A DNA stretch of 64,000 nucleotides from DASYLJ01 sp964432595 (GCA_964432595.1 CAYSOF010000005.1:1-64000); one strand, 5' to 3'; shown: positions 51,764 through 62,322, counted from the stretch's first letter. A program made the numbers and translations. The notes: generated by a model from the sequence alone, not told the origin.

Positions 51764-53710
51764 TCAGCGCAGCGGCGCCATCGTACCGGCGGCGTTGCCG
51801 TGGACGTCCTTCGCGACGACCATCGCGAGGCCGTTCCGCGGCCCGCCACCGGTGCGCACCGTCGCGCGCCAGCTGGCGCCGGTCGTCTCGTGCACGAGCG
51901 CGCCGTTCACGTAGACGCGGACGGTGGCGAGCCCGCTCGTATCGGTCGCGGTGCCGGCGAGCGCCCACTGCCGGCCGCCGCGGCGGCGCGCCCGCAGCGT
52001 CACCGCGGGCGGGTCGACCTCGGCACGCTGTCCGGGCGGCGACGGCGTGTACTCGATCGTCTCGCCGGCGAGTGGGGGCGTGCTCGCGGGCGGACGCCGT
52101 GCGTGCGTCGCCTGCTCGAAGGCGTACGCGGCGCCGAGGAGCTCGGCCTCGGTGTAGTACGTGCGCGCCATCAGCATCATGCCGTGCGGCCGGCCAGACG
52201 GCGCGACGCCCATCGGCACCGACAGCTGCGTCAGCCCGAGGAACGTGCCCTCGGCGAGGGCGTTCAGGTACTCGTACCGCTCGTCGTCGGGATCGTCGCC
52301 GCCCGTCACCGGGAAAGCCAGCAGATCGACGCCTGCATCGATCATCACCTGCTCGACGTCGCGCTGCGCCCACGCGCGGTAGGCCGCGAAGTATGCGTCG
52401 AAGCCGTATTCCGCGTAGGGACGCGCGAGCCCGTCGCGCACGGCCTGCTTGTAGCCGGCGATCTTGTCGTGGCCGTTCGGGTCCTGCCGACGCGTCGGCG
52501 ACGGCAGGTGCAGGACGTCCGGGACGCGGCGATATCCGTACGCCTTCAGGTGCTCGTTGAAGTAGTACGCATCCGTCCACTGCCACTGCAGCGTGAACTG
52601 CTCCTCGCTGAGGCCGAGCGACGCGTAGCCGTTGGCCATTCCCTCCGGCGTGTCGCGCCGGTAGTTGTGCACGAACGGCCACTCGATCTCCTGCACCGTC
52701 GCGCCGAGCGCGACCAGCGTCGCGACGGCCTCGTTCCACAGCGCCTGCACGGCCGGATCGAGCGGCTTCGCGGCCGGATCGGTTCCCACGTACGGCTTCG
52801 GGAGACCGATCACGCGGCCCTGCAGGGCGGTCGCCGACAGCTGCGACGCGTAGCTGTCGGGCCGCACCGACGACGCCGAGGGAAAGTAGCCCGGGTCGAT
52901 CGGCGCCGGATCGTCGATGACGGCGACGTCCATCACCTGCGCGTGGTCGGCCACGGTGCGCGTCATCGGCCCGATGACGTCGAGTGACGCGTTCGTCGGG
53001 ATGATGCCGCTCGCCGGCAGGAGCGCGTACGACGGCCGTCCGCCGACGAGCGCCGTGCGCGCGCTCGGGAGGCGGATCGAGCTGCCCGTGTCGCCGCCCA
53101 TCGCGAAGGCGCAGAGGTTCGCCGCCGTCGCCGCCGCGGAGCCGGTGCTCGAGCCGCCGAAGTCGTTCAGCAGCGTGTACGGATTCTTCGCGCGGCCCCA
53201 CGCATAGCGCCGGTCCGGATCGTACTCGATCGCGTACGCGAAGGCCCACATGTTGGCCTTGCCGAGCAGCACGCCCCCCGCGACCTTCAGCACCTCGACG
53301 ACGGGCGCGTCCGTCGTCGCGATGAGCTTGCGCAGCGGACGCGCGCCAGCGGCCGACGCCAGCCCGGCCACGTCGTACGAATCCTTCACCAGGAACGGCA
53401 CGCCCGCGAGTGGTCCCACGCCCACGCCCTGCCCCGTCGCCCGGCGTCGATCCGCCGCGGCGGCGTCCTCGAAGACGCGCGGGTTCAGCTGGGCGACGGC
53501 GTTCAGCATCGGCCCGCTGCGGTCGTACGCCATGATGCGGTTCAGGTAGAGCGCGACGAGCTCGACGCTCGACACGCCGCCCGCGTCCATCGCCTCCCGC
53601 ATCTCCGCGATGGTCGCCTCGGTCAGGGTGAACGTCGCCGCACGCGCCGGCACGACGCCGATCGCGAGGAGCACGATCATCGCACCGCACCGCCACACCG
53701 CCGCCAGCAT
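51764..53710 (-). CDS. Exported amidase-signature hydrolase with C-terminal Ig-like domain
   Basis: A 648-aa amidase (GatA/fatty-acid-amide-hydrolase family). The signal peptide (AMIVLLAIGVVPARA) is followed by the amidase domain with the full Ser-cisSer-Lys triad: Lys109 (FLVKDSYD), cis-Ser near 187 (FGGSSTGSAAA) and Ser211 (GDTGSSIRLP). After about residue 555 comes a beta-sandwich, Ig-like domain (ALAGTATDTSGLATVRVYVNG). It hydrolyses amides in the periplasm or outside; the substrate is unknown. It is the last gene of a row of four, 9 bases after the kinase-like gene. Confidence 0.92.
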   Translation of the reverse strand: MLAAVWRCGAMIVLLAIGVVPARAATFTLTEATIAEMREAMDAGGVSSVELVALYLNRIMAYDRSGPMLNAVAQLNPRVFEDAAAADRRRATGQGVGVGPLAGVPFLVKDSYDVAGLASAAGARPLRKLIATTDAPVVEVLKVAGGVLLGKANMWAFAYAIEYDPDRRYAWGRAKNPYTLLNDFGGSSTGSAAATAANLCAFAMGGDTGSSIRLPSARTALVGGRPSYALLPASGIIPTNASLDVIGPMTRTVADHAQVMDVAVIDDPAPIDPGYFPSASSVRPDSYASQLSATALQGRVIGLPKPYVGTDPAAKPLDPAVQALWNEAVATLVALGATVQEIEWPFVHNYRRDTPEGMANGYASLGLSEEQFTLQWQWTDAYYFNEHLKAYGYRRVPDVLHLPSPTRRQDPNGHDKIAGYKQAVRDGLARPYAEYGFDAYFAAYRAWAQRDVEQVMIDAGVDLLAFPVTGGDDPDDERYEYLNALAEGTFLGLTQLSVPMGVAPSGRPHGMMLMARTYYTEAELLGAAYAFEQATHARRPPASTPPLAGETIEYTPSPPGQRAEVDPPAVTLRARRRGGRQWALAGTATDTSGLATVRVYVNGALVHETTGASWRATVRTGGGPRNGLAMVVAKDVHGNAAGTMAPLR

Positions 53711-53719
53711 GCTGACAGC

Positions 53720-54934
53720 CTAGCCGGCGCGCTCCGAGGTGAAAAACACGTCCGCGGCGCGGCCGAGCCAGGTCGGCGGATCGTGGCGGTGATACCCGTG
53801 CTCCGACGGCTCGATGCGATCGAGGAATCCCTGGTAGACGACGGCCTGCCGGGCGGCCGCGACGGGCGCGAGCAGCGTCGATGCGCGCCGCGGATCGGCG
53901 CCCGGCACGGCGCGGGCCCACGCGTCCATCCAGTGCTCGCGCACCGTCGCGACGATCCCAGTCGCGAGCGTGCTCTGGAACGCGGGGACGTCGAGCAGCG
54001 GCTGCCCGACGCCCGAGTCGCCCCAATCGAGCAACGTCAGGTCGAGTCCCGCACCGCGCGTGTTGCCGGGATGGAAATCGCCGTGGACGAGCGTATCCGG
54101 CAGCCCGCACGCCGCGATCGCCGCCATGCGCGCGGACCAGTCGCCCAGCAGGGCGTCGAGCGCCGCGCGACGCGCCGGGCTCAGCGCACCACCGGCACGG
54201 CGCACGACGTCGGCGATCCGCTCGCGCAGCGACGCGCCCCGCCAATCCGGCGCGCCGATCGCGAGCAGCTCGGCGGTTCGCGGCGCCCACGCCACCTGCA
54301 CCGCCACGAGCAGGTCCACCATGCGGAGCAGCTGCGGCAGCGTCGCCCGGTAGAGGTCATCGCCGGCGACGGCTGCCAGCAGCATGCGCGGGCCGTCGTG
54401 CGCGAGTGGCCGTGGCACCGGTGCCGGCCCGCCGGCGAGCCGCTCGAGCAGCGCGCCCTCGTGCGCGAAGAACGGCGGCACCACCTTGAGCCAGGCGGCG
54501 CCGTCCCCGAGCGGCAGGCACCACAGGCTCGAGAGATTCCACGTCCGCACCTGCACCGGTGCGCCCGCCGGCGTCAGCCCGCGCTCGCGCAGGCGCGCGG
54601 CCGCCCACGCGAGGTCCGCCGCGGGGCCGCCCGGGCGCGCCCACGTCGCGCGCAGCGGGTGATCGTCGAGACGGCCCGTCCACGGCGTCAGCGAGGGCGG
54701 CGGCGGGCTCGCCAGCTCGGCCAGGTACGTGACCGCGCCACCGGGCGCCATCGGGTGCGCGGTCTCGAGGAGACGCAGGACGACGACGTCGACGCCGTGA
54801 TGCCGCCGGGCCCCCTCGACGACCGGCGCCATGTCCTGCCACCACGGCGTCGCCACGGGGAACGGCGGCAGCTGCCCGACGACGCGCGCACCGTCGAGCA
54901 AGACGAGCGTCGCGGTGCGCGGCGGCACGCTCAC
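53720..54934 (-). CDS. APH/choline-kinase-fold phosphotransferase
   Basis: A 404-aa protein. The C-terminal part (about 150-390) is an aminoglycoside-phosphotransferase-like kinase with the catalytic loop LVHGDFHPGNTRG and metal motif LLDWGDSGVG intact. The first 130 residues form a separate domain (LVLLDGARVVGQLPPF, VVVLRLLETAHPMAPGG), perhaps NUDIX-like, but without a clear Nudix box. The GTG start is in a GTGA overlap with the adenylate cyclase gene. It probably phosphorylates a small alcohol or sugar; antibiotic resistance should not be assumed. Confidence 0.82.
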   Translation of the reverse strand: MSVPPRTATLVLLDGARVVGQLPPFPVATPWWQDMAPVVEGARRHHGVDVVVLRLLETAHPMAPGGAVTYLAELASPPPPSLTPWTGRLDDHPLRATWARPGGPAADLAWAAARLRERGLTPAGAPVQVRTWNLSSLWCLPLGDGAAWLKVVPPFFAHEGALLERLAGGPAPVPRPLAHDGPRMLLAAVAGDDLYRATLPQLLRMVDLLVAVQVAWAPRTAELLAIGAPDWRGASLRERIADVVRRAGGALSPARRAALDALLGDWSARMAAIAACGLPDTLVHGDFHPGNTRGAGLDLTLLDWGDSGVGQPLLDVPAFQSTLATGIVATVREHWMDAWARAVPGADPRRASTLLAPVAAARQAVVYQGFLDRIEPSEHGYHRHDPPTWLGRAADVFFTSERAG

Positions 54935-56508
54935 GCCAGCGCGAAGACGCGCACCGGCTGCGACCGGCCGCGCAGCGCCACCGCGTCGCGCATCGTCGCC
55001 TCGTACGGGCCGTCGACCGCGGTGGCCAGCTCCCACGTCGTCTCCGAGATGAGCAGGTCCTGGCCGTGCTCGTTGCAGAGCCCCTCGAGCCGCGCGGCGA
55101 CGTTCACCGTGTCGCCGATGACGGTGTACTCGTGACGTTCCGACGCGCCGATGGTGCCCGCGACGACCGGCCCGGTGTGGACGCCGATCTTGAGCGAGAG
55201 CGGCGCGCGCCCCGCGAGCCCGCGGGCGTCGTTGAGCCGCCCGACACGCTCCCGCATGCCGCGCGCGCAGCGGAGCCCGGCGGCCGCGCTGGTGCGCCCG
55301 TCACCGTCGCCGGAGTCGTCGTCGAACAGCCCGAACACGACCAGCAGCGCGTCGCCGATGAACTTGTCGACGAAGCCGCCGCAGTCGCGCACCCAGAGCG
55401 TCATCGCGTCGAAGAACTCGTTCAGGGTGCGCACGAGCTCGTCGGGCGACGAGCGCTCGGCCAGCCCGCTGAAGCCGCGCAGGTCGCAGAAGAGCACCGT
55501 CGCCGTGCGCAGCTCGCCGCCCGGCGCGAGGTCGCCGGCGAGGAGCCGGTCGCGGATCGACGGCTCCACGACGCGGCCGAACGTGCGCAGGATGCGCTCC
55601 TTCTCGCGCAGCGCGCCGACGAGCGCGGTCACGCCGTCCTCCACCACGCCGACCTCGTCGCTCGACGTCACGGTCGGCCGCACGCCGAGGTCGCCGGCGC
55701 GGATGCGGCGCAGCACCGCGGCGATCGTCTCGAGCGGATCGGTGAACGTGCGCGCGAGCGCCAACGTCAGCGCGATGCCCATCGCGAGGTACACGCCGAA
55801 GACGAGCCCCGCCGCCCCGGCGAGCTGCTCCACCACCTCGGCCGCCGGCAGCCCCGCCTCGACGCGTGCGAGCGCCGCGCGGACCAGACCGAAGAGCGTG
55901 AAGAGCGGGACGAACCCCACGGCGATCAGGAAGACGATCAGCCGCCCGCGCACGCTGAGCCCGAACGCGCCCGGCACCTCGGCCAGACCGCCGTCGGGAA
56001 AGACGCGCGGCACGACGAGCCGGCGGAACAGGAGGTCGACGAGCAAATAGATGACGGTGGCCGCGAGGAAGCCGTTCACCAGCGGCGACAGCACCTGCTG
56101 CGAGCTCAGCTCGGGCGACCACCGTCCCCAGCGCCACACCGTCAGCGCCGGAAACATCACGACGCCGACGCCCCAGAGCGCGAGCCCGATGCCGGCCACC
56201 ACGGCGGGCGCGCTGATCACCCGCCGCCGCACCGTCACCGGTGCCGGCGCCGGACAGCCGGCGCGGAAATACGCGACGATCGGCCACAGGTAGGCGACGA
56301 CGATGACGGTGCCGGTCCAGTAGACGAGCGGGTTGAAGACGCGGATCACCGTCAGCTCCCAATCGCGCACCTCGCGGGCGAACGGCGTGATCCCGCGCAT
56401 GACGTCGATGGTGAACGTCGTCGTGCAGGAGGCGAGCGCGTTGGCGGCGAGCGCGGTCAGCAGCGTCAGGAGGAACCAGCCGGGCAGCAGCGGTGCGCGC
56501 GTCGTCAT
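54931..56508 (-). CDS. Membrane adenylate cyclase (class III) with HAMP domain
   Basis: A 525-aa signalling protein. About six N-terminal hydrophobic helices (residues 10-250) lead to a HAMP linker (about 255-305; TFTDPLETIAAVLRRIRAGD) and a class III cyclase domain (about 330-500). Metal-binding Asp342 (LFCDLRGFSG) and Asp386 (FIGDALLV), purine-selecting Lys382 and the EYTVIGDTVNVAARLE loop are present, so it should make cyclic AMP. The ATG at 56508 was preferred over an upstream in-frame start at 56550. It is coupled to the kinase-like gene. Confidence 0.92.
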   Translation of the reverse strand: MTTRAPLLPGWFLLTLLTALAANALASCTTTFTIDVMRGITPFAREVRDWELTVIRVFNPLVYWTGTVIVVAYLWPIVAYFRAGCPAPAPVTVRRRVISAPAVVAGIGLALWGVGVVMFPALTVWRWGRWSPELSSQQVLSPLVNGFLAATVIYLLVDLLFRRLVVPRVFPDGGLAEVPGAFGLSVRGRLIVFLIAVGFVPLFTLFGLVRAALARVEAGLPAAEVVEQLAGAAGLVFGVYLAMGIALTLALARTFTDPLETIAAVLRRIRAGDLGVRPTVTSSDEVGVVEDGVTALVGALREKERILRTFGRVVEPSIRDRLLAGDLAPGGELRTATVLFCDLRGFSGLAERSSPDELVRTLNEFFDAMTLWVRDCGGFVDKFIGDALLVVFGLFDDDSGDGDGRTSAAAGLRCARGMRERVGRLNDARGLAGRAPLSLKIGVHTGPVVAGTIGASERHEYTVIGDTVNVAARLEGLCNEHGQDLLISETTWELATAVDGPYEATMRDAVALRGRSQPVRVFALA

Positions 56509-56562
56509 GCGGCTCGCGCTGGCGATATCCGGCCGGCGGGCCGCTGACAAGCCAGCGACGCG

Positions 56563-58203
56563 TCAGCCGGCCAGCGCCCGCACCCGCGCCAGGGTGTCGA
56601 TCTCCGACGCCGGCTTGTCGTCGCGAATGCGCACGATGCGCGGGAAGCGCAGCGCGAATCCCGCGGCGTGGCGCGTCGACGGCTGCACCACGTCGAACGT
56701 CACCTCGAGCACGACGACCGGCTCGACGCGATGCCAGCCGCCGCGCCGCTCGAGCGTCAGCCCCTCGAAGCGCACGGTCATGTCCGCGATCTCGCGGTCG
56801 GTGAGCCCCGTGAACGCCTTGCCGACGTCGAGCAGCGTCGGATCGTCGTCGGCGGCGCGGACCGCGAACGTGTAGTCCGAGAGCACGTCGCGCCGGCGGC
56901 CGTGCCCGCGCTCGACGGCCGTGACCACCACGTCGAGGGTCGCGAGCGGCCGCTTGAGCTTGATCCACGCGCCCCCGCGGCGGCCGGGCGCGTACGCCGA
57001 CGACGGATCCTTCGCCACGACGCCCTCGTTGCCGGCGGTGCGCGCCTCGTCGAACGCCGCGTCGACCGCCGTCGCCTCGCTCGCCATGCGCACGGGCGCC
57101 AGCCGCGCACCCGCCGCCGGCCAGGGCAACGCCGCGAGCCGGGCACGCCGCGCCTCCCACGGCTCGTCGATCACGAGCGCGCCGCGGTGCGCCAGCACGT
57201 CGAACACCACGAGCGCCACGGGCACCTCGGCGAGCAGCGCGGGCGCCGGCCGCTTGCGTCCGAGCCGCTGCTGCAGCGCACGGAACGGCTGTGCGCGCTG
57301 CGGATCCGCCGGGTCGATCGCCAGCAGCTCGCCGTCGAGGACGAGGCCCTCGCCCAGGCCCGCGAGCGCCGGCAGTACGTCGGGATAGCTTCCCGAGATG
57401 TCGTCGAGCGTGCGCGAGAACAGCACGACACGATCGCCGTCGACGTGCGCCTGCGCGCGGATGCCGTCGTACTTGTCCTCGACGGCGAACGGCGCGGGCA
57501 GCGCCTCGACGACCGCCGCCGCCGTCGGCAGCGGCTGCGCCAGCATGAAGCCGAGCGGATGGAACAGCTCGAGGCGCGCCGTCGCGAGCTGATCGCGGCG
57601 CGCGAGCAGCGCCACCTCGCCGACGTCGCCGCGGAGCAGGTTCGCCCGGCGGACGGCGTCGAGCGGGACGTCCGACACCGCGGCGATCGCCTCCTCCACC
57701 TGCGGCTCCTTGAGCCCGATGCGCAGCTCGCCGAGCAGCAGCCGCACCAGGTAGCGCGCCTCCTCGGGACCGAGGCCTTCGAGCAGCGCGCGCAGCTCGG
57801 CCGTCCGAGCGGTCGTCCCCGCGGCCGACGACAGCGCCGCGGCGTGCGCCGCGACGTCGACCAGCCGTACACCGCGCGACGTGCGCTCGGCGAACAGCTC
57901 CGCGGCGAGGTCGCCCCCGTCGCCGTGCGCCACCCAGCGATCGCCGAGACGATCGGGATCGGCCCCGGCCACCTCGGCGAGCGTGCGGAACAGCGACGCG
58001 GGGCCAACCTGGACGGTTCGCGCGTCGTGGCGCGGAAAGACGGTTCCGGCGAAGAAGCGCGCCGCGACGACGAGGCTGTCGTCGTCGAGCGCCACGACGT
58101 AGCGTCGCAGCGCCGCACCCTTCGCGAGGCGCGAGCGCGTCGCACGGATCTCCTCCGCGGTAGCCGCCCACGCGGCGAGCGATGCGGGATCGCGATCGGC
58201 CAT
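56563..58203 (-). CDS. ATP-dependent DNA ligase
   Basis: A 546-aa DNA ligase of the archaeal/LigB-like type. N-terminal DNA-binding domain (about 1-210), adenylation domain with nucleophile Lys244 (EDKYDGIRAQAH), motif IV (NEGVVAKDP) and motif V (AWIKLKRP), then an OB-fold ending at about 540. All motifs needed for AMP transfer are intact. It is an extra ligase alongside the NAD-dependent housekeeping enzyme expected elsewhere; no Ku gene is nearby. The ATG at 58203 begins the conserved part. It is divergent from the FIST gene across 59 bases. Confidence 0.93.
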   Translation of the reverse strand: MADRDPASLAAWAATAEEIRATRSRLAKGAALRRYVVALDDDSLVVAARFFAGTVFPRHDARTVQVGPASLFRTLAEVAGADPDRLGDRWVAHGDGGDLAAELFAERTSRGVRLVDVAAHAAALSSAAGTTARTAELRALLEGLGPEEARYLVRLLLGELRIGLKEPQVEEAIAAVSDVPLDAVRRANLLRGDVGEVALLARRDQLATARLELFHPLGFMLAQPLPTAAAVVEALPAPFAVEDKYDGIRAQAHVDGDRVVLFSRTLDDISGSYPDVLPALAGLGEGLVLDGELLAIDPADPQRAQPFRALQQRLGRKRPAPALLAEVPVALVVFDVLAHRGALVIDEPWEARRARLAALPWPAAGARLAPVRMASEATAVDAAFDEARTAGNEGVVAKDPSSAYAPGRRGGAWIKLKRPLATLDVVVTAVERGHGRRRDVLSDYTFAVRAADDDPTLLDVGKAFTGLTDREIADMTVRFEGLTLERRGGWHRVEPVVVLEVTFDVVQPSTRHAAGFALRFPRIVRIRDDKPASEIDTLARVRALAG

Positions 58204-58262
58204 CGCCGCGACGCTAGCGGGCGAGCGCTGGTCAGTGAAGGCCGGTGTGATACGTACCGCGC

Positions 58263-59387
<1,125 letters not shown>

Positions 59388-59419
59388 CAGAGAGTTCCAG
59401 CGGGCCCTAGACAGCCCGG

Positions 59420-60592
59420 ATGGATCTCGAGCTGCCCCCCAAAGCCCTCGCGTTCCGCGACGAGCTCCGCGTCTGGCTGCGCGACAACATCCGCCGTCCC
59501 TGGCGCGAGGAGCTGCGCGACCCCGCCGCCACCGAGGACAGCCTGATGGCCTTGCGCCGCGACTGGCAGGCGAAGCTGTACCGCGCCGGCTACCTCGGCA
59601 TGGACTGGCCGGCCGAATGGGGCGGTCGCGGCGCCACCGAGGTCGAGAAGTCGATCTTCGAAGCGGAGATGGCGCTCGCCGACGCGCCGCCCATCCTGAA
59701 CACGCTCGGCATCGGGCTGCTCGGTCCGGCGCTGATCCATCACGGCAGCGAAGAGCAGCGCCGCCGCTTCATCCCGCCGATGCTCGACGGCTCCGAGATC
59801 TGGTGTCAGGGCTTCAGCGAGCCCGGCTCGGGCAGCGACCTCGCATCGCTCAAGACCAGCGCCGTCCTCGACGGCGACCACTTCGTCCTGAACGGCCAGA
59901 AGGTGTGGACCACGTTCGGTCCGTGGGCCGACTGGATCTTCGTCCTCTGCCGCACGGATCCGAAGGACCGCTACAACGGCATCTCCTTCGTGCTCTGCAA
60001 GCTCGACACGCCCGGCGTCACGGTGCGGCCGCTGCGGCAGATCACCGGGGAGAGCGAATTCGGCGAGGTGTTCTTCGAGGACGCGCGCGTGCCGAAGGAG
60101 CACCTCGTCGGCAAGATCGGCGAGGGTTGGCGCATCGCGATGACCGTCCTCGCGTACGAGCGCGGCGCCATCTCGCTGGCCGCGTCCGTGCGCTTCGGAC
60201 GCGACCTCGAGCTGCTCGCCGCGGCGTGCAAGGAGCAGGGCCGGCTGACGGGCGCGGTGCGCGAGAAGATCGCGCGGTTGCTCGTCGAGAACGAGGTGAT
60301 GCGCGCGAACGGGCTGCGCACGCTCGCGAACTTCGCCGACGGCAAGGTCCCCGGGCCGGAATCGTCGATCGAGAAGATCTACTGGAGCGAGTTCGACAAG
60401 CGCTTCCGCGACGTCGCATTCGACGTCCTCGGTCCCGGCGGACAGCTGCTGCGCCAGAGCCCCGGCGCGCGGCCCGACGTGGATTGGGCGCGCGAGTACC
60501 TCTGGTCGCGCGCCGGCACCATCTACTCCGGATCGTCCGAGGTGCAGCGCAACATCATCGCCAAGCGCGTGCTCGGCCTGCCGCAGGCCTGA
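59420..60592 (+). CDS. Acyl-CoA dehydrogenase, subunit 1 of a pair
   Basis: A 390-aa FAD-dependent acyl-CoA dehydrogenase. The FAD/substrate motifs CQGFSEPGSGSDLAS and GQKVWTTFG are clear. Near the C-terminus IYSGSSEVQRN has Ser (about 370) where medium-chain enzymes carry the catalytic Glu, so the base must come from another position. Its neighbour is a second, shorter dehydrogenase 12 bases away; such pairs form alpha2beta2 enzymes in actinobacterial sterol side-chain oxidation. The C-terminal EVQRNIIAKRVLGLPQ is typical. The substrate is probably a branched or steroid-type acyl-CoA, by inference. Confidence 0.92.
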   Translation: MDLELPPKALAFRDELRVWLRDNIRRPWREELRDPAATEDSLMALRRDWQAKLYRAGYLGMDWPAEWGGRGATEVEKSIFEAEMALADAPPILNTLGIGLLGPALIHHGSEEQRRRFIPPMLDGSEIWCQGFSEPGSGSDLASLKTSAVLDGDHFVLNGQKVWTTFGPWADWIFVLCRTDPKDRYNGISFVLCKLDTPGVTVRPLRQITGESEFGEVFFEDARVPKEHLVGKIGEGWRIAMTVLAYERGAISLAASVRFGRDLELLAAACKEQGRLTGAVREKIARLLVENEVMRANGLRTLANFADGKVPGPESSIEKIYWSEFDKRFRDVAFDVLGPGGQLLRQSPGARPDVDWAREYLWSRAGTIYSGSSEVQRNIIAKRVLGLPQA

Positions 60593-60604
60593 GGAACCGG
60601 CCAC

Positions 60605-61657
60605 ATGAAGTTCGACCTCTCCGACGATCAGCAGCTGCTCCGCACCACCACCCGCGACTTCCTCGCGAAGGACGCGCCGCTCGAGAAGAGCAAGCGCATC
60701 ATGGAGCACGACGCGCGCGGCTTCGAAGCGCCGCAATGGCGGCAGCTCGCGGACATGGGCTACGTCGGCCTGCTCGTCCCCGAGAGCGCCGGCGGCCAGG
60801 GCCTCGGCCCGATCGAGCTCGCCGTCGTCTGCGAGGAGGCGGGGCGCGCGTGCCTCCCCGGCCCGCTGCTCGACGTCATGCTCGCGGGCGCGCTGCTCGC
60901 GGACGCCGGCGGTCAGGACGCGCTCCTGCGCGACCTCGCCGCGGGAACCAAGCTCGTGGTCATCGCACGCGCCGACTCGCCGTATGCCGGCACGGCGAAA
61001 ACGGTGACGCGGTTCGAGGGCGGCCGCGTGCGCGGCACCAAGTACTTCGTGCCGTTCGCGGCGGCGGCCGACGCCCTGATCGTCACGACGCCCGACGGTC
61101 TCTGTCTCGCGAACGCGCCGTTCCCGACGACGCCCGTGCAGACGATCGACGTCGCGCAGCGCTTCGCCGAGGTCGCGCTCGACCAGGCGGCGACGGCGCT
61201 CGGCCCGGCGAGCCTGCTCGAGCGCAGCGATCGGCTCGCCGCCGTCGGCGCGAGCGCGATGCTGCTCGGGGTGATGAGCCGCTGCCTCGAGATGACGCTC
61301 GAGTACGTGCAGACGCGCGTCGCGTTCTCGAAGCCGATCGGCGCGTTCCAGGCGCTGCAGCACCGCATGAGCGACATGCTGCTCAAGACCGAGTCGGCGC
61401 GCTCCGCCGTCTACCGCGCCGCGTGGTGCCTCGCCGCCGGCGCGCCGGAAACCGCGCTCGCGTGCGCCACGGCGAAGGCCTACGCGGGCGACGCCGCGCG
61501 CCTCGTCTGCGGCGAAGCCATCCAGATGCACGGCGGCATCGGCTTCACGTGGGAGCTCGACCTGCACTTCCTCGTGAAGCGCGCGAAGACGCTCGAAGCG
61601 CACTACGGCTCCACCGAGGAGCGGCTCGAGGAGGCGCTCGCCGCCGGCGGGTGGTGA
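60605..61657 (+). CDS. Acyl-CoA dehydrogenase, subunit 2 of a pair
   Basis: A 350-aa acyl-CoA dehydrogenase-fold protein. N-terminal FDLSDDQQLLRTTTRDFL and C-terminal IQMHGGIGFTWELDLHFLVKR place it in the family. The middle domain lacks the strong SGSD-type FAD motif of its partner, as expected for the non-canonical subunit of a heteromeric enzyme. It stands 12 bases after subunit 1, with GAGG 10 bases before the ATG. It should act with subunit 1 in beta-oxidation. Confidence 0.9.
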   Translation: MKFDLSDDQQLLRTTTRDFLAKDAPLEKSKRIMEHDARGFEAPQWRQLADMGYVGLLVPESAGGQGLGPIELAVVCEEAGRACLPGPLLDVMLAGALLADAGGQDALLRDLAAGTKLVVIARADSPYAGTAKTVTRFEGGRVRGTKYFVPFAAAADALIVTTPDGLCLANAPFPTTPVQTIDVAQRFAEVALDQAATALGPASLLERSDRLAAVGASAMLLGVMSRCLEMTLEYVQTRVAFSKPIGAFQALQHRMSDMLLKTESARSAVYRAAWCLAAGAPETALACATAKAYAGDAARLVCGEAIQMHGGIGFTWELDLHFLVKRAKTLEAHYGSTEERLEEALAAGGW

Positions 61658-61667
61658 CGGCGAAGCG

Positions 61668-62240
61668 GTGCGCTTCGTCGTCGTCTACGGCTCCGTCCGC
61701 TCCGCCCGGCTGGGCATCAGGGCCGCACGCTTCGTCGTCCGCGCGCTCGAGGAGCGCGGGCACACGATCACGCTCCTCGATGCGAAGGCGCTGAACCTGC
61801 CGCTGCTCGACCTGATGCACAAGGAGTACCCGCGGGGCACGGCGCCGGAGCCGTTGCGCACGATCAACGGCCATCTCGCCACGGCCGACGGCTTCGTCAT
61901 CGTGAGCGGCGAGTACAATCACGGGCTGCCGCCCGGGCTGACGAACCTGCTCGATCACTTCCTCGAGGAGTGGTTCTGGCGGCCGTCGGCCATCGTCTGC
62001 TACTCGGCCGGCGCGTTCGGGGGCGTCCGCGCGGCGATGCACCTGCGCGCGATGCTCGGCGAGCTCGGCATGCCGAGCATCCCCTCGATCTTTCCCTGCC
62101 CCAAGGTGCAGGACGGCTTCGACGACGACGGCACGCCGCGCGATCCCGCGACACCGCGCCGCTTCGAGCGCTTCGCGGCGGAGCTCGAGTGGTACGCGGC
62201 GGCGCTCGCGGCGGCGCGCCGCGGCGGCACGCCGTACTGA
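61668..62240 (+). CDS. NADPH-dependent FMN reductase-family flavoprotein
   Basis: A 190-aa flavodoxin-like protein of the NADPH-dependent FMN reductase family. The FMN-phosphate loop GSVRSARLGIRAA and the SGEYNHGLPPGLTNLLDHF motif are present. It reduces FMN, quinones or similar acceptors in the cytoplasm. The start is GTG at 61668, 10 bases after the acyl-CoA dehydrogenase stop, which suggests one operon. A sigma-70-like promoter for the following gene lies in the 82 bases downstream. Confidence 0.9.
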   Translation: MRFVVVYGSVRSARLGIRAARFVVRALEERGHTITLLDAKALNLPLLDLMHKEYPRGTAPEPLRTINGHLATADGFVIVSGEYNHGLPPGLTNLLDHFLEEWFWRPSAIVCYSAGAFGGVRAAMHLRAMLGELGMPSIPSIFPCPKVQDGFDDDGTPRDPATPRRFERFAAELEWYAAALAAARRGGTPY

Positions 62241-62264
62241 TCCGTCCCACCACTGCCGCGGGGG

Positions 62265-62292
62265 TTTACGCCAACCGCGGGGCTCGTATAAG
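62265..62292 (+). promoter_or_regulatory. Sigma-70-type promoter of the alcohol dehydrogenase gene
   Basis: TTTACG (62265-62270) and TATAAG (62287-62292) are separated by 16 bases, each one or two changes from consensus. A start near 62299 gives a leader of about 24 bases with GAGGGAGGG before the ATG at 62323. AT-rich hexamers like these are rare in this GC-rich window, which strengthens the call. Confidence 0.6.
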
Positions 62293-62322
62293 CACCGAAC
62301 CTCACCGAGGGAGGGACCCACC

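Noticed and set aside
48312..54290. A near-6-kb minus-strand open frame across the ELWxxDGT, amidase and kinase genes
   Set aside because: It is antisense or out of frame to three genes with clear families, and its product is low-complexity Arg/Ala/Gly. It is a composition artefact.
53720..54934. Aminoglycoside resistance kinase
   Set aside because: Only the general kinase fold and catalytic motifs are present. The N-terminal extra domain and the chromosomal context give no support for antibiotic modification.
56563..58203. Part of a bacterial NHEJ system
   Set aside because: The ligase has no polymerase or nuclease domain fused, and no Ku gene is in the window.
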